NCBI GenBank assembly: GCA_015487985.1
Contig: WFOP01000147.1
Coordinates: 1-25,485 of the forward strand
Length of the DNA: 25,485 nt
Source: Hyphomicrobiales bacterium
GTDB taxonomy: Bacteria > Pseudomonadota > Alphaproteobacteria > Rhizobiales > Devosiaceae
Reading direction: 5' to 3'
Shown one piece after another: positions 17,122 through 24,621 of the stretch. Each line of letters opens with the position of its first letter. Position 1 is the stretch's first letter. The position numbers were made by a program, and so were the translations under genes. Under the pieces are notes generated by a model. It was not told the DNA's origin and did not search any database. It saw only the letters and a list, made by a program, of their open reading frames with translations.

Positions 17122-17996
17122 TGCACCCGGCACCTTCAGTTATAATTTTTACATCCCTTTCGGGAATTGGTTTTGGCCTCATGGCCTGGCTTGGTTTTGG
17201 TTTTCCCCCCGCTACCGGCATGACGGCTTTTATATTTTTCTTTATTGCCTATGCACTGGCGGTGGGGGGATTGATTGCGTCAACCTTTCATCTGGGCAAT
17301 CCCAAAAACGCCATCAAGGCTTTTTCCCAGTGGCGTTCCTCATGGCTCAGTCGCGAAGGCATAATGGCGATCGTTTCGCTGTTTGTCATGGCGGTTTATG
17401 CCATTGGTCTGATATTTCTTGAACAACGCTGGCAGATATTTGGCTGGGCGGGGGCAATATTCTCCCTTGTGACCATTTATACAACCTCCATGATTTACGG
17501 GCAGATGAAAACTGTGCCGCGCTGGAGCATGGGGCTGACCCCGGCACTGTTTTTGCTCTATGCCCTTGCCGGCGGAGCGCTGCTGGCCGGACAGGTTTTC
17601 CCCGCCGCCCTTTTGCTGACGGTGCTGACGGTGGTCCAGTATGTTTCCTGGCAGATCGGGGACACCCGGTTTGAACAATCCCGCCACACGATTGAGACCG
17701 CCACCGGTCTTGGCAGTCTTGGCAAAGTGCGTTTGCTTGAATCCCCCCATTCCTCCCCCAACTATCTGATGAAGGAAATGGTATATATTGTGGGGCGCAA
17801 ACACGCTCAAAAATTACGCATAATTGCGATCGTGTTGCTGGGAATTGTGCCCGCTGTTATTCTTTTGTTCGTGCCCTTTAGCCATATGTTTGCCGGTGTT
17901 GCCGTGCTTTCCCATATGATTGGCCTGTTTATTTCGCGCTGGCTGTTCTTTGCCGAAGCCGAACATGTGGTGGGACTTTATTACGACAAGCGCTAA
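17121..17996 (+). CDS. soeC: DmsC-type membrane anchor subunit (SoeC-like)
   Basis: This integral membrane subunit of the molybdoenzyme anchors the complex and exchanges electrons with the quinone pool. Its 291 residues form about eight hydrophobic helices, at roughly 5-27, 34-55, 74-95, 104-125, 133-155, 156-175, 232-252 and 255-280. The loop HLGNPKNAIKAFSQWRSSWLSREG matches DmsC/SoeC anchors well. It is the last gene of the operon, sharing its first base with the stop of the ferredoxin gene. With a cytoplasmic catalytic side, the likely electron flow is from substrate into quinone, feeding respiration such as the nearby N2O pathway. Confidence 0.82.
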   Translation: MHPAPSVIIFTSLSGIGFGLMAWLGFGFPPATGMTAFIFFFIAYALAVGGLIASTFHLGNPKNAIKAFSQWRSSWLSREGIMAIVSLFVMAVYAIGLIFLEQRWQIFGWAGAIFSLVTIYTTSMIYGQMKTVPRWSMGLTPALFLLYALAGGALLAGQVFPAALLLTVLTVVQYVSWQIGDTRFEQSRHTIETATGLGSLGKVRLLESPHSSPNYLMKEMVYIVGRKHAQKLRIIAIVLLGIVPAVILLFVPFSHMFAGVAVLSHMIGLFISRWLFFAEAEHVVGLYYDKR

Positions 17997-18086
17997 GCAA
18001 ATCATCTAACATGATGAGGAGTTTTGTTGCCGTGATGCCGACGGTTTCAAAATGCCTGATTACGCAATGGACGAAGAAAAATACGA

Positions 18087-18151
18087 ACCCCGCTGAGCCG
18101 ACAAACCTTGGGCCTGTGTCAGGCCTTTCAGTATCCGGGAAACAGCGGGGT
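18087..18151. terminator. Nested stem structure between convergent genes, probable bidirectional terminator
   Basis: ACCCCGCTG (18087-18095) and CAGCGGGGT (18143-18151) are exact 9-bp complements enclosing 47 bases. Inside is a second perfect hairpin, GGCCTG-TGT-CAGGCC (18111-18125), followed by TTT. The element lies between the 3' ends of the plus-strand soe operon and the minus-strand EF-hand gene, and a T run follows the outer stem shortly after on the minus strand (18075-18079 region). A transcript-end structure is the simplest reading; a small structured RNA is an alternative. Confidence 0.45.
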
Positions 18152-18203
18152 GAATTGTTCTAAAATCATCAGTTTTTATGAAAAGACTGAAAAATGGCGG
18201 ACT

Positions 18204-18653
18204 TTATTGTGACTGGGGGCCAAAATCGGCAGAGGTTACTTCCCCGTCACCATTTCGATCCATGATGGCAAACCACTCGTCAGAGTTGCCAACAAATTCG
18301 TCCAGCGACACTTCCCCGTCTCCATTGTCATCGTTGAATTCAAGTGTCATGCCCTTGGCGCCGCGCTGCTCGCCCCCGCCATTGGCGTTGCCTGCTGCCT
18401 GCGCCTGATCGGCTGCGCGTGCTTCGTCAAACAGTTTGTAGTTTTCAGCAGAAAGAACGCCGTCTTCGTCCTGATCAAACATGTAAAATACTTCGCCGCG
18501 CTTTTCGATAATTTCTTCAAGGGTAACAGCGCCGTTGCCATCCAGATCCCAGTTATCAATGAAACCTGCGCCCGGCGCATTGCCCTGTGCCATGGCGGAA
18601 CCCATAAGAAGAAGAGAAGCAAGTGTTGCCAGCGTGAGAGTTTTTGTTGTCAT
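18204..18653 (-). CDS. Secreted four-EF-hand calcium-binding protein
   Basis: A small exported calcium-binding protein of 149 residues. A Sec signal peptide (hydrophobic 8-20, cleavage near AMA at about 22) is followed by four canonical EF-hand loops: DLDGNGAVTLEE, DQDEDGVLSAEN, DDNGDGEVSLDE and DRNGDGEVTSAD. Between loops 2 and 3 is an alanine/glutamine/glycine-rich linker. I use the ATG at 18653, preceded by AAAGGA, and not an upstream in-frame start that would place 17 residues before the signal peptide. The function in this locus is unknown; NosZ binds calcium, but a link is only speculation. It lies downstream of the ligase gene on the same strand with a 159-bp gap, enough for its own promoter. 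Confidence 0.85.
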   Translation of the reverse strand: MTTKTLTLATLASLLLMGSAMAQGNAPGAGFIDNWDLDGNGAVTLEEIIEKRGEVFYMFDQDEDGVLSAENYKLFDEARAADQAQAAGNANGGGEQRGAKGMTLEFNDDNGDGEVSLDEFVGNSDEWFAIMDRNGDGEVTSADFGPQSQ

Positions 18654-18812
18654 GGTTTTATCCTTTGTTGAATTGTGTTGTTGGTCATTCTGAATATATG
18701 TCAAATACGGAATATGTTGAGCAAATGTCCAATTAACACTTGGTAAGACACATGGATTTTTGGTAATGTTTGGGAAGAATCAGTGATTAACACTTTGAAA
18801 TATATGGAATAA

Positions 18813-19943
18813 TCAGGTACCTGTAACGGTTTCATCAATCAGCATATCCACTACATTCTTAAGTGATTCCTTGATTGAAGCACCTTCCTTCAAACTGGTA
18901 TTGAACACCTGTGTTTGCCTTAAGGCACTGTTGCCGCGCTTAAGAATATCGCGGGCCGAGTTGATTTCATTGACGCAATCAAGTGCTTGTGCATCCGGGG
19001 TGATCAATTCAATAAGTTCATCCAGCAGCACCGAATAGTCGATAACCTTGTCCCGTCCAAAATCAATCAATCCGTTGGAAATTCCATATCGTTGGGCACG
19101 CCAGCGATTTTCATTGATCAAAAACCGCTCATAGCGCCGCCAGCTCAGATTATCCCGGCGCAGACGAATGAGCAGCCGCACCATGCACATATAAAGCGCG
19201 GCAATGGCAATCGTATCATCAAGGCGGGTGGGCACATCACAAATGCGCATTTCAAGCGTTGGGTAACGGTGCGAGGGGCGCAAATCCCACCAGATTTTGG
19301 TTGCGTCCTCCACCAGCTTGTTATCGATCAGCGTGGCGATGGTGCGTTCATATTCGCCCCAAGAGGCAAAAACCGGCGGCAGGCCGGTGCGCGGCAGATT
19401 ATCGAATATGGTCAGCCGATAAGAGGCCAGCCCGGTGTCGCGCCCCACCCAGAAAGGCGATGAACACGAAAGGGCCAGAAAATGGGGCAGGAAATAGGGC
19501 ATTTGATTGGCCACATCAATGCGCAAATCAGGGTCCTCAATCCCCACATGCACATGCATGCCGCAAATCAGCATCCGCAGGGACACGCTTTGCAGATCGT
19601 TGGCCAGGGAGTGATAGCGTTCCTTGTTGGAAAGTTTCTGGTCAATCCAGTCGGCAAAGGGGTGGGTCGAGGCGGCGATAGGCGCCAGATTATGCCTTTT
19701 TGCAATTTCAGCGATACAGGAGCGCAGGTGAACCAGTTCGGCCCGCGCCCCTTGCAGGGAATTGCACACCCGTGTGCCCACCTCGATCTGGCATTGCAAA
19801 AATTCCGGGCTGACCTGCCCCGAAAGGACCGCCACGCATTCCTCCATCAACCCAAGAGGCGCGTCATGCACCAGGTCCCGGCTGTCCAGATCAACCAGCA
19901 GATATTCTTCTTCTATTCCAAGAGTTAGTTTGGGCATGCTCAT
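18813..19943 (-). CDS. Carboxylate-amine ligase, YbdK type (glutamate-cysteine ligase family 2)
   Basis: ATP-grasp-like enzyme of the GCS2 family, which joins the gamma-carboxyl of glutamate to an amine; E. coli YbdK is a weak glutamate-cysteine ligase and the physiological substrate of most members is unknown. The 376 residues begin with [14 protein letters not shown], and continue with [37 protein letters not shown] and [17 protein letters not shown], all characteristic of the family. The ATG at 19943 is chosen; a second at 19937 is equally plausible and the ribosome-binding site is weak in either case. It is transcribed towards the EF-hand gene. Confidence 0.87.
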   Translation of the reverse strand: MSMPKLTLGIEEEYLLVDLDSRDLVHDAPLGLMEECVAVLSGQVSPEFLQCQIEVGTRVCNSLQGARAELVHLRSCIAEIAKRHNLAPIAASTHPFADWIDQKLSNKERYHSLANDLQSVSLRMLICGMHVHVGIEDPDLRIDVANQMPYFLPHFLALSCSSPFWVGRDTGLASYRLTIFDNLPRTGLPPVFASWGEYERTIATLIDNKLVEDATKIWWDLRPSHRYPTLEMRICDVPTRLDDTIAIAALYMCMVRLLIRLRRDNLSWRRYERFLINENRWRAQRYGISNGLIDFGRDKVIDYSVLLDELIELITPDAQALDCVNEINSARDILKRGNSALRQTQVFNTSLKEGASIKESLKNVVDMLIDETVTGT

Positions 19944-20265
19944 AATAAACAAGTCTGCCCGACTTTCTTTGCCGTTTGCAAGGGATTTTACTTTGCTAAA
20001 ATTCAGCCGACACCATTGGCCTTCAATCCTGAAAAGCTGTCGGAAAGCTGTCGGAAAGCTGTCGGAAAGCTGTCGGGTTGTACCGGGTGTGGATAAGGTG
20101 CCTCAAATCTGCTCCAAAAATTTGCCAAGCTCTCACTTATGGTCCTAAGCTTTGGGCCTGAAATGAAGTGGTGCCGGGACAAGAGTCAGCCGGAACAAGC
20201 CACACAGGCGAAAAACACGGGCAGCCTCGCCGATACAAAACCTGCCCCATAAGAGGAGACTTGTT
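19944..20265. other. Divergent intergenic region between the ligase and cpdB
   Basis: 322 bp without a credible gene. It contains the four-copy 11-bp repeat at 20033-20076, annotated separately, and just before cpdB a GGGCAG/CTGCCC inverted repeat (20219-20224 and 20242-20247) that could fold in the leader. Both flanking genes read outward, so promoters for both should lie here; none is clear by eye. Confidence 0.6.
20033..20076. repeat. Four exact tandem copies of an 11-bp unit
   Basis: AAAGCTGTCGG occurs four times without a mismatch or gap (20033-20043, 20044-20054, 20055-20065, 20066-20076). The unit length is close to one helical turn, so all copies present the same face. It lies in the shared upstream region of the carboxylate-amine ligase and cpdB, about 90 bp from the former start. 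It may be a multi-site regulator target or a slippage-prone microsatellite. Confidence 0.9.
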
Positions 20266-22236
20266 ATGCTTAAAGATACTCAGATTTCCCGTCGTGCATT
20301 TATTGCCGCCACCGCCGGAGCGGGCGCATTGGTCGTTATGCACCCGTTTGCCGCTTTGGCCTCCTCAAATCAGGCCCATTTGCGCATCATGGAAACAACC
20401 GATGTGCATGTGTCAATTTTCCCTTACGATTATTATGCCGATAAGCCCAACGACACCATGGGGCTGGCCCGTACCGCAAAACTGATTGAAGGGGTGCGCG
20501 CTGAGGCGACAAACTCCATGCTGGTGGATAATGGCGACCTTATTCAGGGCAACCCGATGGGGGATTATGTGGCCTATGAGCGCGGGTTCAAGGGGGGCGA
20601 TTTACACCCCATGATTGCGGCGATGAACACCCTTGGCTATGACGTTGCAACCCTTGGCAACCATGAGTTTAACTATGGTCTTGAGTTTTTGTCCAAGGCC
20701 CTTGCCGGCGCAAGTTTCCCCTTTGTTTGCGCCAACGTGGCCAATGGCAGCACCCTTGGCGCTGACCCGCTTGCCGATGATACACTGATTGAACCCTATA
20801 AAATTCTGGAAAAGCAAATTCTTGATGGCTCCGGGGAAATCCATACCATCAAAATCGGTTTTATCGGCTTTGTTCCCCCCCAAATCATGACTTGGGACAG
20901 CGCCAATCTGGTTGGCAATGTCATGGCGCGCGATATTGTCTCCACCGCCAGGGCCTATGTGCCCCAAATGAAAGAGCAGGGGTGTGATATCATTGTGGCC
21001 CTGTCTCACTCCGGCATTGATGCCGATGAAAGCGAGGGACAAGAAAATGCCTCCCTGTTCCTGGCTAATGTGCCCGGCATTGACGTGGTCTTTACCGGCC
21101 ACCATCACCGGGTATTCCCCGGCAACTATGCTGATATTGCAGGGGTGGACAACGAAGCGGGCACCCTGATGGGCAAACCCGCCGTCATGGCCGGGTTCTG
21201 GGGGTCGCACATGGGCCTGATCGACCTGTTGCTGGAAAAAGGAGAGGATGGCTGGTCCATTGCCGCCCATACTTCAGAAGCGCGACCCATATTTGAACGC
21301 GACGGACGGGCAAAAATTCCGCTGGTGGAATCAGTGGAGTCGGTTCTGGCCTCGGTTGAGGATACCCACAACGAAACCCTTGCCTATGTGCGCCGGGCCG
21401 TGGGTGAAACCGCCGCTCCACTCTATTCCTATTTTGCCCTGGTTGCCGATGATCCTTCGGTGCAAATCGTTTCCAACGCGCAAACCTGGTATATCGAACA
21501 GATGATGAAGGGCACTGAATGGGAAGGCCTGCCTATTCTTTCCGCCGCCGCCCCCTTCAAGGCGGGCGGACGTGGTGGTCCTGAATATTATACCGATGTA
21601 CCGGTGGGACCGGTGGCCATTAAAAACGTGGCCGATCTTTATCTCTATCCCAACACCATTCGGGCAGTGCTGATTGACGGGGCAACGGTTAAAGACTGGT
21701 TGGAACGTTCCGCCGGGGTTTATAACCAGATTGAGCCGGGCTCTTCAGACCAGCCCTTGATGAACCCGGAATTCCCATCCTACAATTTTGATGTGATCGA
21801 CGGGGTGACCTATAAAATCGACGTTTCCCAGCCAAGCAAATATGATTCCAAAGGCGTGCTGCTTGATGCAACGGCCAACCGGATTGTTGACTTGCAGTTT
21901 AATGGTGCCCCCATTGACCCGGATCAGAAATTCGTGGTGGCCACCAATAATTATCGTGCCGGGGGCGGGGGGACATTCCCCGGCAATGATGGCTCAACCA
22001 TTATTTTTGTCGGACCCGATACCAATCGCGACATTATTGTGCGCTATCTGGTGCAGCAAGGCACGGTTAATCCGAGTGCCGACAACAACTGGTCCCTGGC
22101 CCCGCTGGGCGATACCACGGTGTTGTTTGAAACCGGGCCCAAGGCGGCAGAATTTGTGGACGATGTAACCGCCGTTGCCATTGAACCCGCCGGAACGGCA
22201 GAAAGCGGTTTTGGACTGTATCGGATCAAACTGTAA
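20266..22236 (+). CDS. cpdB: 2',3'-cyclic-nucleotide 2'-phosphodiesterase/3'-nucleotidase, Tat-exported
   Basis: CpdB-type periplasmic enzyme that hydrolyses 2',3'-cyclic nucleotides and 3'-nucleotides, letting the cell use RNA breakdown products as phosphate and nucleoside source. The 656-residue precursor has a twin-arginine signal (SRRAFI at residues 9-14, cleavage near ALA at about 29). The metallophosphatase motifs are in order: [29 protein letters not shown] and GHHHRVF. The dinucleotide-binding C-terminal 5'-nucleotidase domain follows, including [14 protein letters not shown] and [33 protein letters not shown] near the N-terminus is typical of CpdB and not of UshA. AGAGGAG at 20252-20258 precedes the start. 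It is a single-gene unit ending at a clear terminator. Confidence 0.93.
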   Translation: MLKDTQISRRAFIAATAGAGALVVMHPFAALASSNQAHLRIMETTDVHVSIFPYDYYADKPNDTMGLARTAKLIEGVRAEATNSMLVDNGDLIQGNPMGDYVAYERGFKGGDLHPMIAAMNTLGYDVATLGNHEFNYGLEFLSKALAGASFPFVCANVANGSTLGADPLADDTLIEPYKILEKQILDGSGEIHTIKIGFIGFVPPQIMTWDSANLVGNVMARDIVSTARAYVPQMKEQGCDIIVALSHSGIDADESEGQENASLFLANVPGIDVVFTGHHHRVFPGNYADIAGVDNEAGTLMGKPAVMAGFWGSHMGLIDLLLEKGEDGWSIAAHTSEARPIFERDGRAKIPLVESVESVLASVEDTHNETLAYVRRAVGETAAPLYSYFALVADDPSVQIVSNAQTWYIEQMMKGTEWEGLPILSAAAPFKAGGRGGPEYYTDVPVGPVAIKNVADLYLYPNTIRAVLIDGATVKDWLERSAGVYNQIEPGSSDQPLMNPEFPSYNFDVIDGVTYKIDVSQPSKYDSKGVLLDATANRIVDLQFNGAPIDPDQKFVVATNNYRAGGGGTFPGNDGSTIIFVGPDTNRDIIVRYLVQQGTVNPSADNNWSLAPLGDTTVLFETGPKAAEFVDDVTAVAIEPAGTAESGFGLYRIKL

Positions 22237-22257
22237 AATTCAGGCGTTACAGATAAA

Positions 22258-22284
22258 GGGCCGGGGCATATGCTCCGGCCTTTT
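22258..22284 (+). terminator. Rho-independent terminator after cpdB
   Basis: GGCCGGGGC (22259-22267) pairs with GCTCCGGCC (22272-22280), with one G-T pair and the loop ATAT, followed directly by TTTT. It lies 22 bp after the cpdB stop codon and about 50 bp before the end of the convergent regulator gene. Confidence 0.85.
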
Positions 22285-22331
22285 GCCGTGCGCTTTGTTG
22301 GCGCTAAAGTGCGTCTGCCTTTTTCCGGGAC

Positions 22332-23318
22332 TTAATTGCCCGCGAACCGTTTGCGGTATTGCCCCGGACTGACCCCCATTTTTTTTCTGAAATAATAGCG
22401 CAAGGCTCCAACGCTGGGCATGCCCACGGCAGCGGCCACATCATCAATTCGCGCATCGCCGGTTTCCAGCAGCGCCCGTGCCCGCGACATTCTTTCCTGC
22501 CTGATCCAACGCCCGATTGGCAATCCGGTCAGCGCCAGAAATTTCCGCTGAAATGTTCGTGTGCTCATGCCCGCTTTGTGCGCGAGGTCTTTAACCCGGT
22601 GGTCTTTATCAAGATGGGTGCGAACAAATTCAACAATATCTGACAGCCGACTGGCATCGTGTTGTTCGGGCACCGGCTGTTCAATAAACTGGGCCTGCCC
22701 CCCCTCGCGATGGGCATGGGTTACCAGACGGCGCGCGACACAATTGGCCCGTTTTACGCCAAAGTCCTGCCGCACCAGATGCAGGCACAGGTCGATGCCT
22801 GCCGAACTGCCCGCCGAGGTGACAATATTGGCGTCCTGAACATACAGGCTGTTGGGGGCCAGATTTACGTCTGGATATTTTCCTTCAAAATCCTTCAGAT
22901 ACCGCCAATGGGTGGTGGCCGTGCGCCCCTTGAGCAACCCCGCCGCCGCCAGAACATAAATGCCCGAGCAAATGGAAACAATGCGTGCGCCGCGCCCATG
23001 GGCGCCTTGCAATGCCTTGATCATGGGGGGGGGGACGCTTTCGTCTTTTCCACGCCAGCCAGGTACGATAATGGTATCCGCTTTTTCCAGATCATTATGG
23101 TTGCCAGTTGCTGTAATCCTTAGTCCACCAGCGGCGCCAAGCGGCCCGCCTTCCAGTGCAACGGATTTGAATCCGTACCAGTTTTCGCCCATCTCGGGGC
23201 GATGTAATCCAAAGATTTCCGCCACAATGCCAAATTCAAACGTGCACAAATGATCATAAACCAGCGCCACAACCCGGTGATTCGTATGGTTTTTTGAGCC
23301 GTTGGCAAATTTTGGCAT
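22332..23318 (-). CDS. ftrA: FtrA/GlxA-type transcriptional regulator (DJ-1/PfpI plus AraC HTH)
   Basis: Cytoplasmic transcription activator with an N-terminal class I amidotransferase-like domain (about residues 10-180) and a C-terminal AraC-type helix-turn-helix domain (about 220-325). Visible landmarks are VALVYDHLCTFEFGIVAEIFGLHRPEMG, SICSGIYVLAAAGLLKGRTATTHWRY (with the nucleophile-elbow cysteine of CSG), TSAGSSAGIDLCLHLVRQDFG, and the HTH segments VKDLAHKAGMSTRTFQRKF and IDDVAAAVGMPSVGALRYYFRKKMG. The wording closely follows FtrA regulators. I choose the ATG at 23318 because AGAGGAC lies 5 bases before it; an in-frame ATG at 23339 has no good ribosome-binding site. It diverges from the NTF2-like gene, its probable target. 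The inducer is unknown. Confidence 0.9.
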   Translation of the reverse strand: MPKFANGSKNHTNHRVVALVYDHLCTFEFGIVAEIFGLHRPEMGENWYGFKSVALEGGPLGAAGGLRITATGNHNDLEKADTIIVPGWRGKDESVPPPMIKALQGAHGRGARIVSICSGIYVLAAAGLLKGRTATTHWRYLKDFEGKYPDVNLAPNSLYVQDANIVTSAGSSAGIDLCLHLVRQDFGVKRANCVARRLVTHAHREGGQAQFIEQPVPEQHDASRLSDIVEFVRTHLDKDHRVKDLAHKAGMSTRTFQRKFLALTGLPIGRWIRQERMSRARALLETGDARIDDVAAAVGMPSVGALRYYFRKKMGVSPGQYRKRFAGN

Positions 23319-23360
23319 TTTGTCCTCTGTTTTTGGCATGCCGGTGGCTTTTAGATTGCT

Positions 23361-23403
23361 GCATTTGGCAATAAATCAATCTATATCGAATTTTTGCCAA
23401 TGC
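23361..23403. promoter_or_regulatory. Imperfect inverted repeat in the divergent ftrA/NTF2-like promoter region
   Basis: GCATTTGGCAA (23361-23371) and TTGCCAATGC (23394-23403) are complementary apart from one extra T, with AT-rich DNA between them including CTATAT. This fills the 98-bp gap between two outward-reading genes, so it is a plausible site for the regulator encoded next to it. This is inference from symmetry and position. Confidence 0.4.
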
Positions 23404-23416
23404 CAAGGGGAGAACC

Positions 23417-23809
23417 ATGCAACAGATCACAGAACTTTCAGAAGCAATTTCAACCTATCTGGATGCCATATATTATTGCGATGTGGAAAAGCTGGATAAG
23501 GTGTTCCATCCCGCCTCAAGTCTTTTTGATGCCGACGAGGGGAAAATATTTGTTGACCCCATTGCCAGTTTTCGTGCGGATGTAGAAAGTCGTCCCTCGC
23601 CGGGTGCGCGCAATCAGGTGCGCCGGGACCAGATCATTCTGATTGATTGGCTCTCGGACATCAGCGCGGTGGTGAAACTGCGTCTTCAGGCCCACGAGAA
23701 CGTGTTTGTCGATCACCTTTGTTTTGTCAAAGGGGCAACGGGATGGAAAATTGTATCAAAAATCTGGCACCTTGAAAGCAAGGCGCCAGTTGAAATTCTC
23801 AAGGATTAG
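23417..23809 (+). CDS. NTF2-like fold protein (putative lumazine-binding family)
   Basis: A 130-residue cytoplasmic protein without signal peptide or membrane segment. The pattern of a helical N-terminus with YLDAIYYCDVEKLDKVFHPASSLFDADEGKIF, then alternating strands and ending in VDHLCFVKGATGWKIVSKIWHLES, is that of small SnoaL/NTF2-like proteins of the lumazine-binding type 2 group. These can be small enzymes or binding proteins and the substrate cannot be read from sequence. GGGGAGA precedes the start. It is divergent from the FtrA-like gene, which suggests it is the regulated partner. It converges on pyrE with only 27 bp between stop codons. Confidence 0.8.
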   Translation: MQQITELSEAISTYLDAIYYCDVEKLDKVFHPASSLFDADEGKIFVDPIASFRADVESRPSPGARNQVRRDQIILIDWLSDISAVVKLRLQAHENVFVDHLCFVKGATGWKIVSKIWHLESKAPVEILKD

Positions 23810-23819
23810 CCAACTGTTT

Positions 23820-23833
23820 TGCCCGAAGGGGCA
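23820..23833. terminator. Small shared hairpin between convergent stop codons
   Basis: TGCCC (23820-23824) and GGGCA (23829-23833) form a 5-bp stem with loop GAAG in the 27-bp gap between the NTF2-like gene and pyrE. There is no T run on either side, so terminator activity is uncertain. Confidence 0.3.
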
Positions 23834-23836
23834 GCG

Positions 23837-24577
23837 CTATTTCGTCTCGCCAAGTGCTGCGCCATGTGTTGTGCCGCCATGTGTTGTGCCGCCATGTGCT
23901 GTGCCGCCATGGGCCAATGACCATTCTGTCGGGGCGTGCAGAAATTTTTCCACCTCATCCAGCGTCTGGGCATCAAAATAATTGTGTTCCTTGGCCACCG
24001 CCAGCACGTCCCACCATGTGGCCAGCGCATGCAGGGTCAATCCGTGTTCGGCCAGCCGTTCGCGGGTGTCGGGAAAAATGTCATAATAAAATACAACAAT
24101 GGTGTCGCTCACCTCGGCCCCTGCCTTGCGCAATGCTTCGCAAAAAGCAACTTTGCTGCCCCCGTCGGTGGTCAAATCCTCAACAAGGAGCACGCGCTGC
24201 CCCTCGCTTATGTCCCCTTCAATCTGGGCGTCGCGGCCAAACCCCTTGGGCTTTTTGCGCACATACTGCATGGGCAGGTTCAAGTTATTTGCAATCCATG
24301 CGGCAAAAGGAATACCGGCGGTTTCCCCTCCGGCAATTGCATCCAGACGCTCAAAACCGATATCCCTGAGGATCACAGAGGTGGCAAAATCCATCAGGGT
24401 TGTGCGGATATGGGGGTAAGAAATGAGTTTGCGGCAATCAATATAGACCGGGCTGGCCATGCCTGATGTCAGTTTGTAAGGCGCATCAGCGCGAAAATGC
24501 ACGGCGTTGATTTCCAGCAACATTTTTGCGCTCAGCTCTGCCATCAGTTTTTTGTCGGGGAAAGAATTGGAGAACAT
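23837..24577 (-). CDS. pyrE: Orotate phosphoribosyltransferase with a repeat-encoded tail
   Basis: PyrE joins orotate and PRPP to give orotidine 5'-phosphate in de novo pyrimidine synthesis. The 246-residue protein contains [22 protein letters not shown] (orotate side), [28 protein letters not shown] and the PRPP-binding [14 protein letters not shown] near residue 131. The catalytic core is followed by an extra tail of about 25 residues made of HGGT repeats ([15 protein letters not shown], then HGA), coded by a 15-bp tandem repeat at 23861-23905. The tail is not a conserved part of the family and probably arose by slippage. The gene lies 44 bp downstream of pyrC on the same strand, so they are likely cotranscribed. 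Confidence 0.93.
   Translation of the reverse strand: MFSNSFPDKKLMAELSAKMLLEINAVHFRADAPYKLTSGMASPVYIDCRKLISYPHIRTTLMDFATSVILRDIGFERLDAIAGGETAGIPFAAWIANNLNLPMQYVRKKPKGFGRDAQIEGDISEGQRVLLVEDLTTDGGSKVAFCEALRKAGAEVSDTIVVFYYDIFPDTRERLAEHGLTLHALATWWDVLAVAKEHNYFDAQTLDEVEKFLHAPTEWSLAHGGTAHGGTTHGGTTHGAALGETK
23861..23905. repeat. 15-bp tandem repeat in the 3' end of pyrE
   Basis: GCCATGTGTTGTGCC occurs at 23861-23875 and 23876-23890, and a copy with one change (GCCATGTGCTGTGCC) at 23891-23905; a further partial copy starts at 23906. The unit is five codons, so gain or loss of copies keeps the pyrE frame and changes only the number of HGGT units. Confidence 0.92.
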
Positions 24578-24621
24578 TAAAAGCCTATCCTGTTTTTTTC
24601 ATCGCGCCCATGAGTCGCGCT

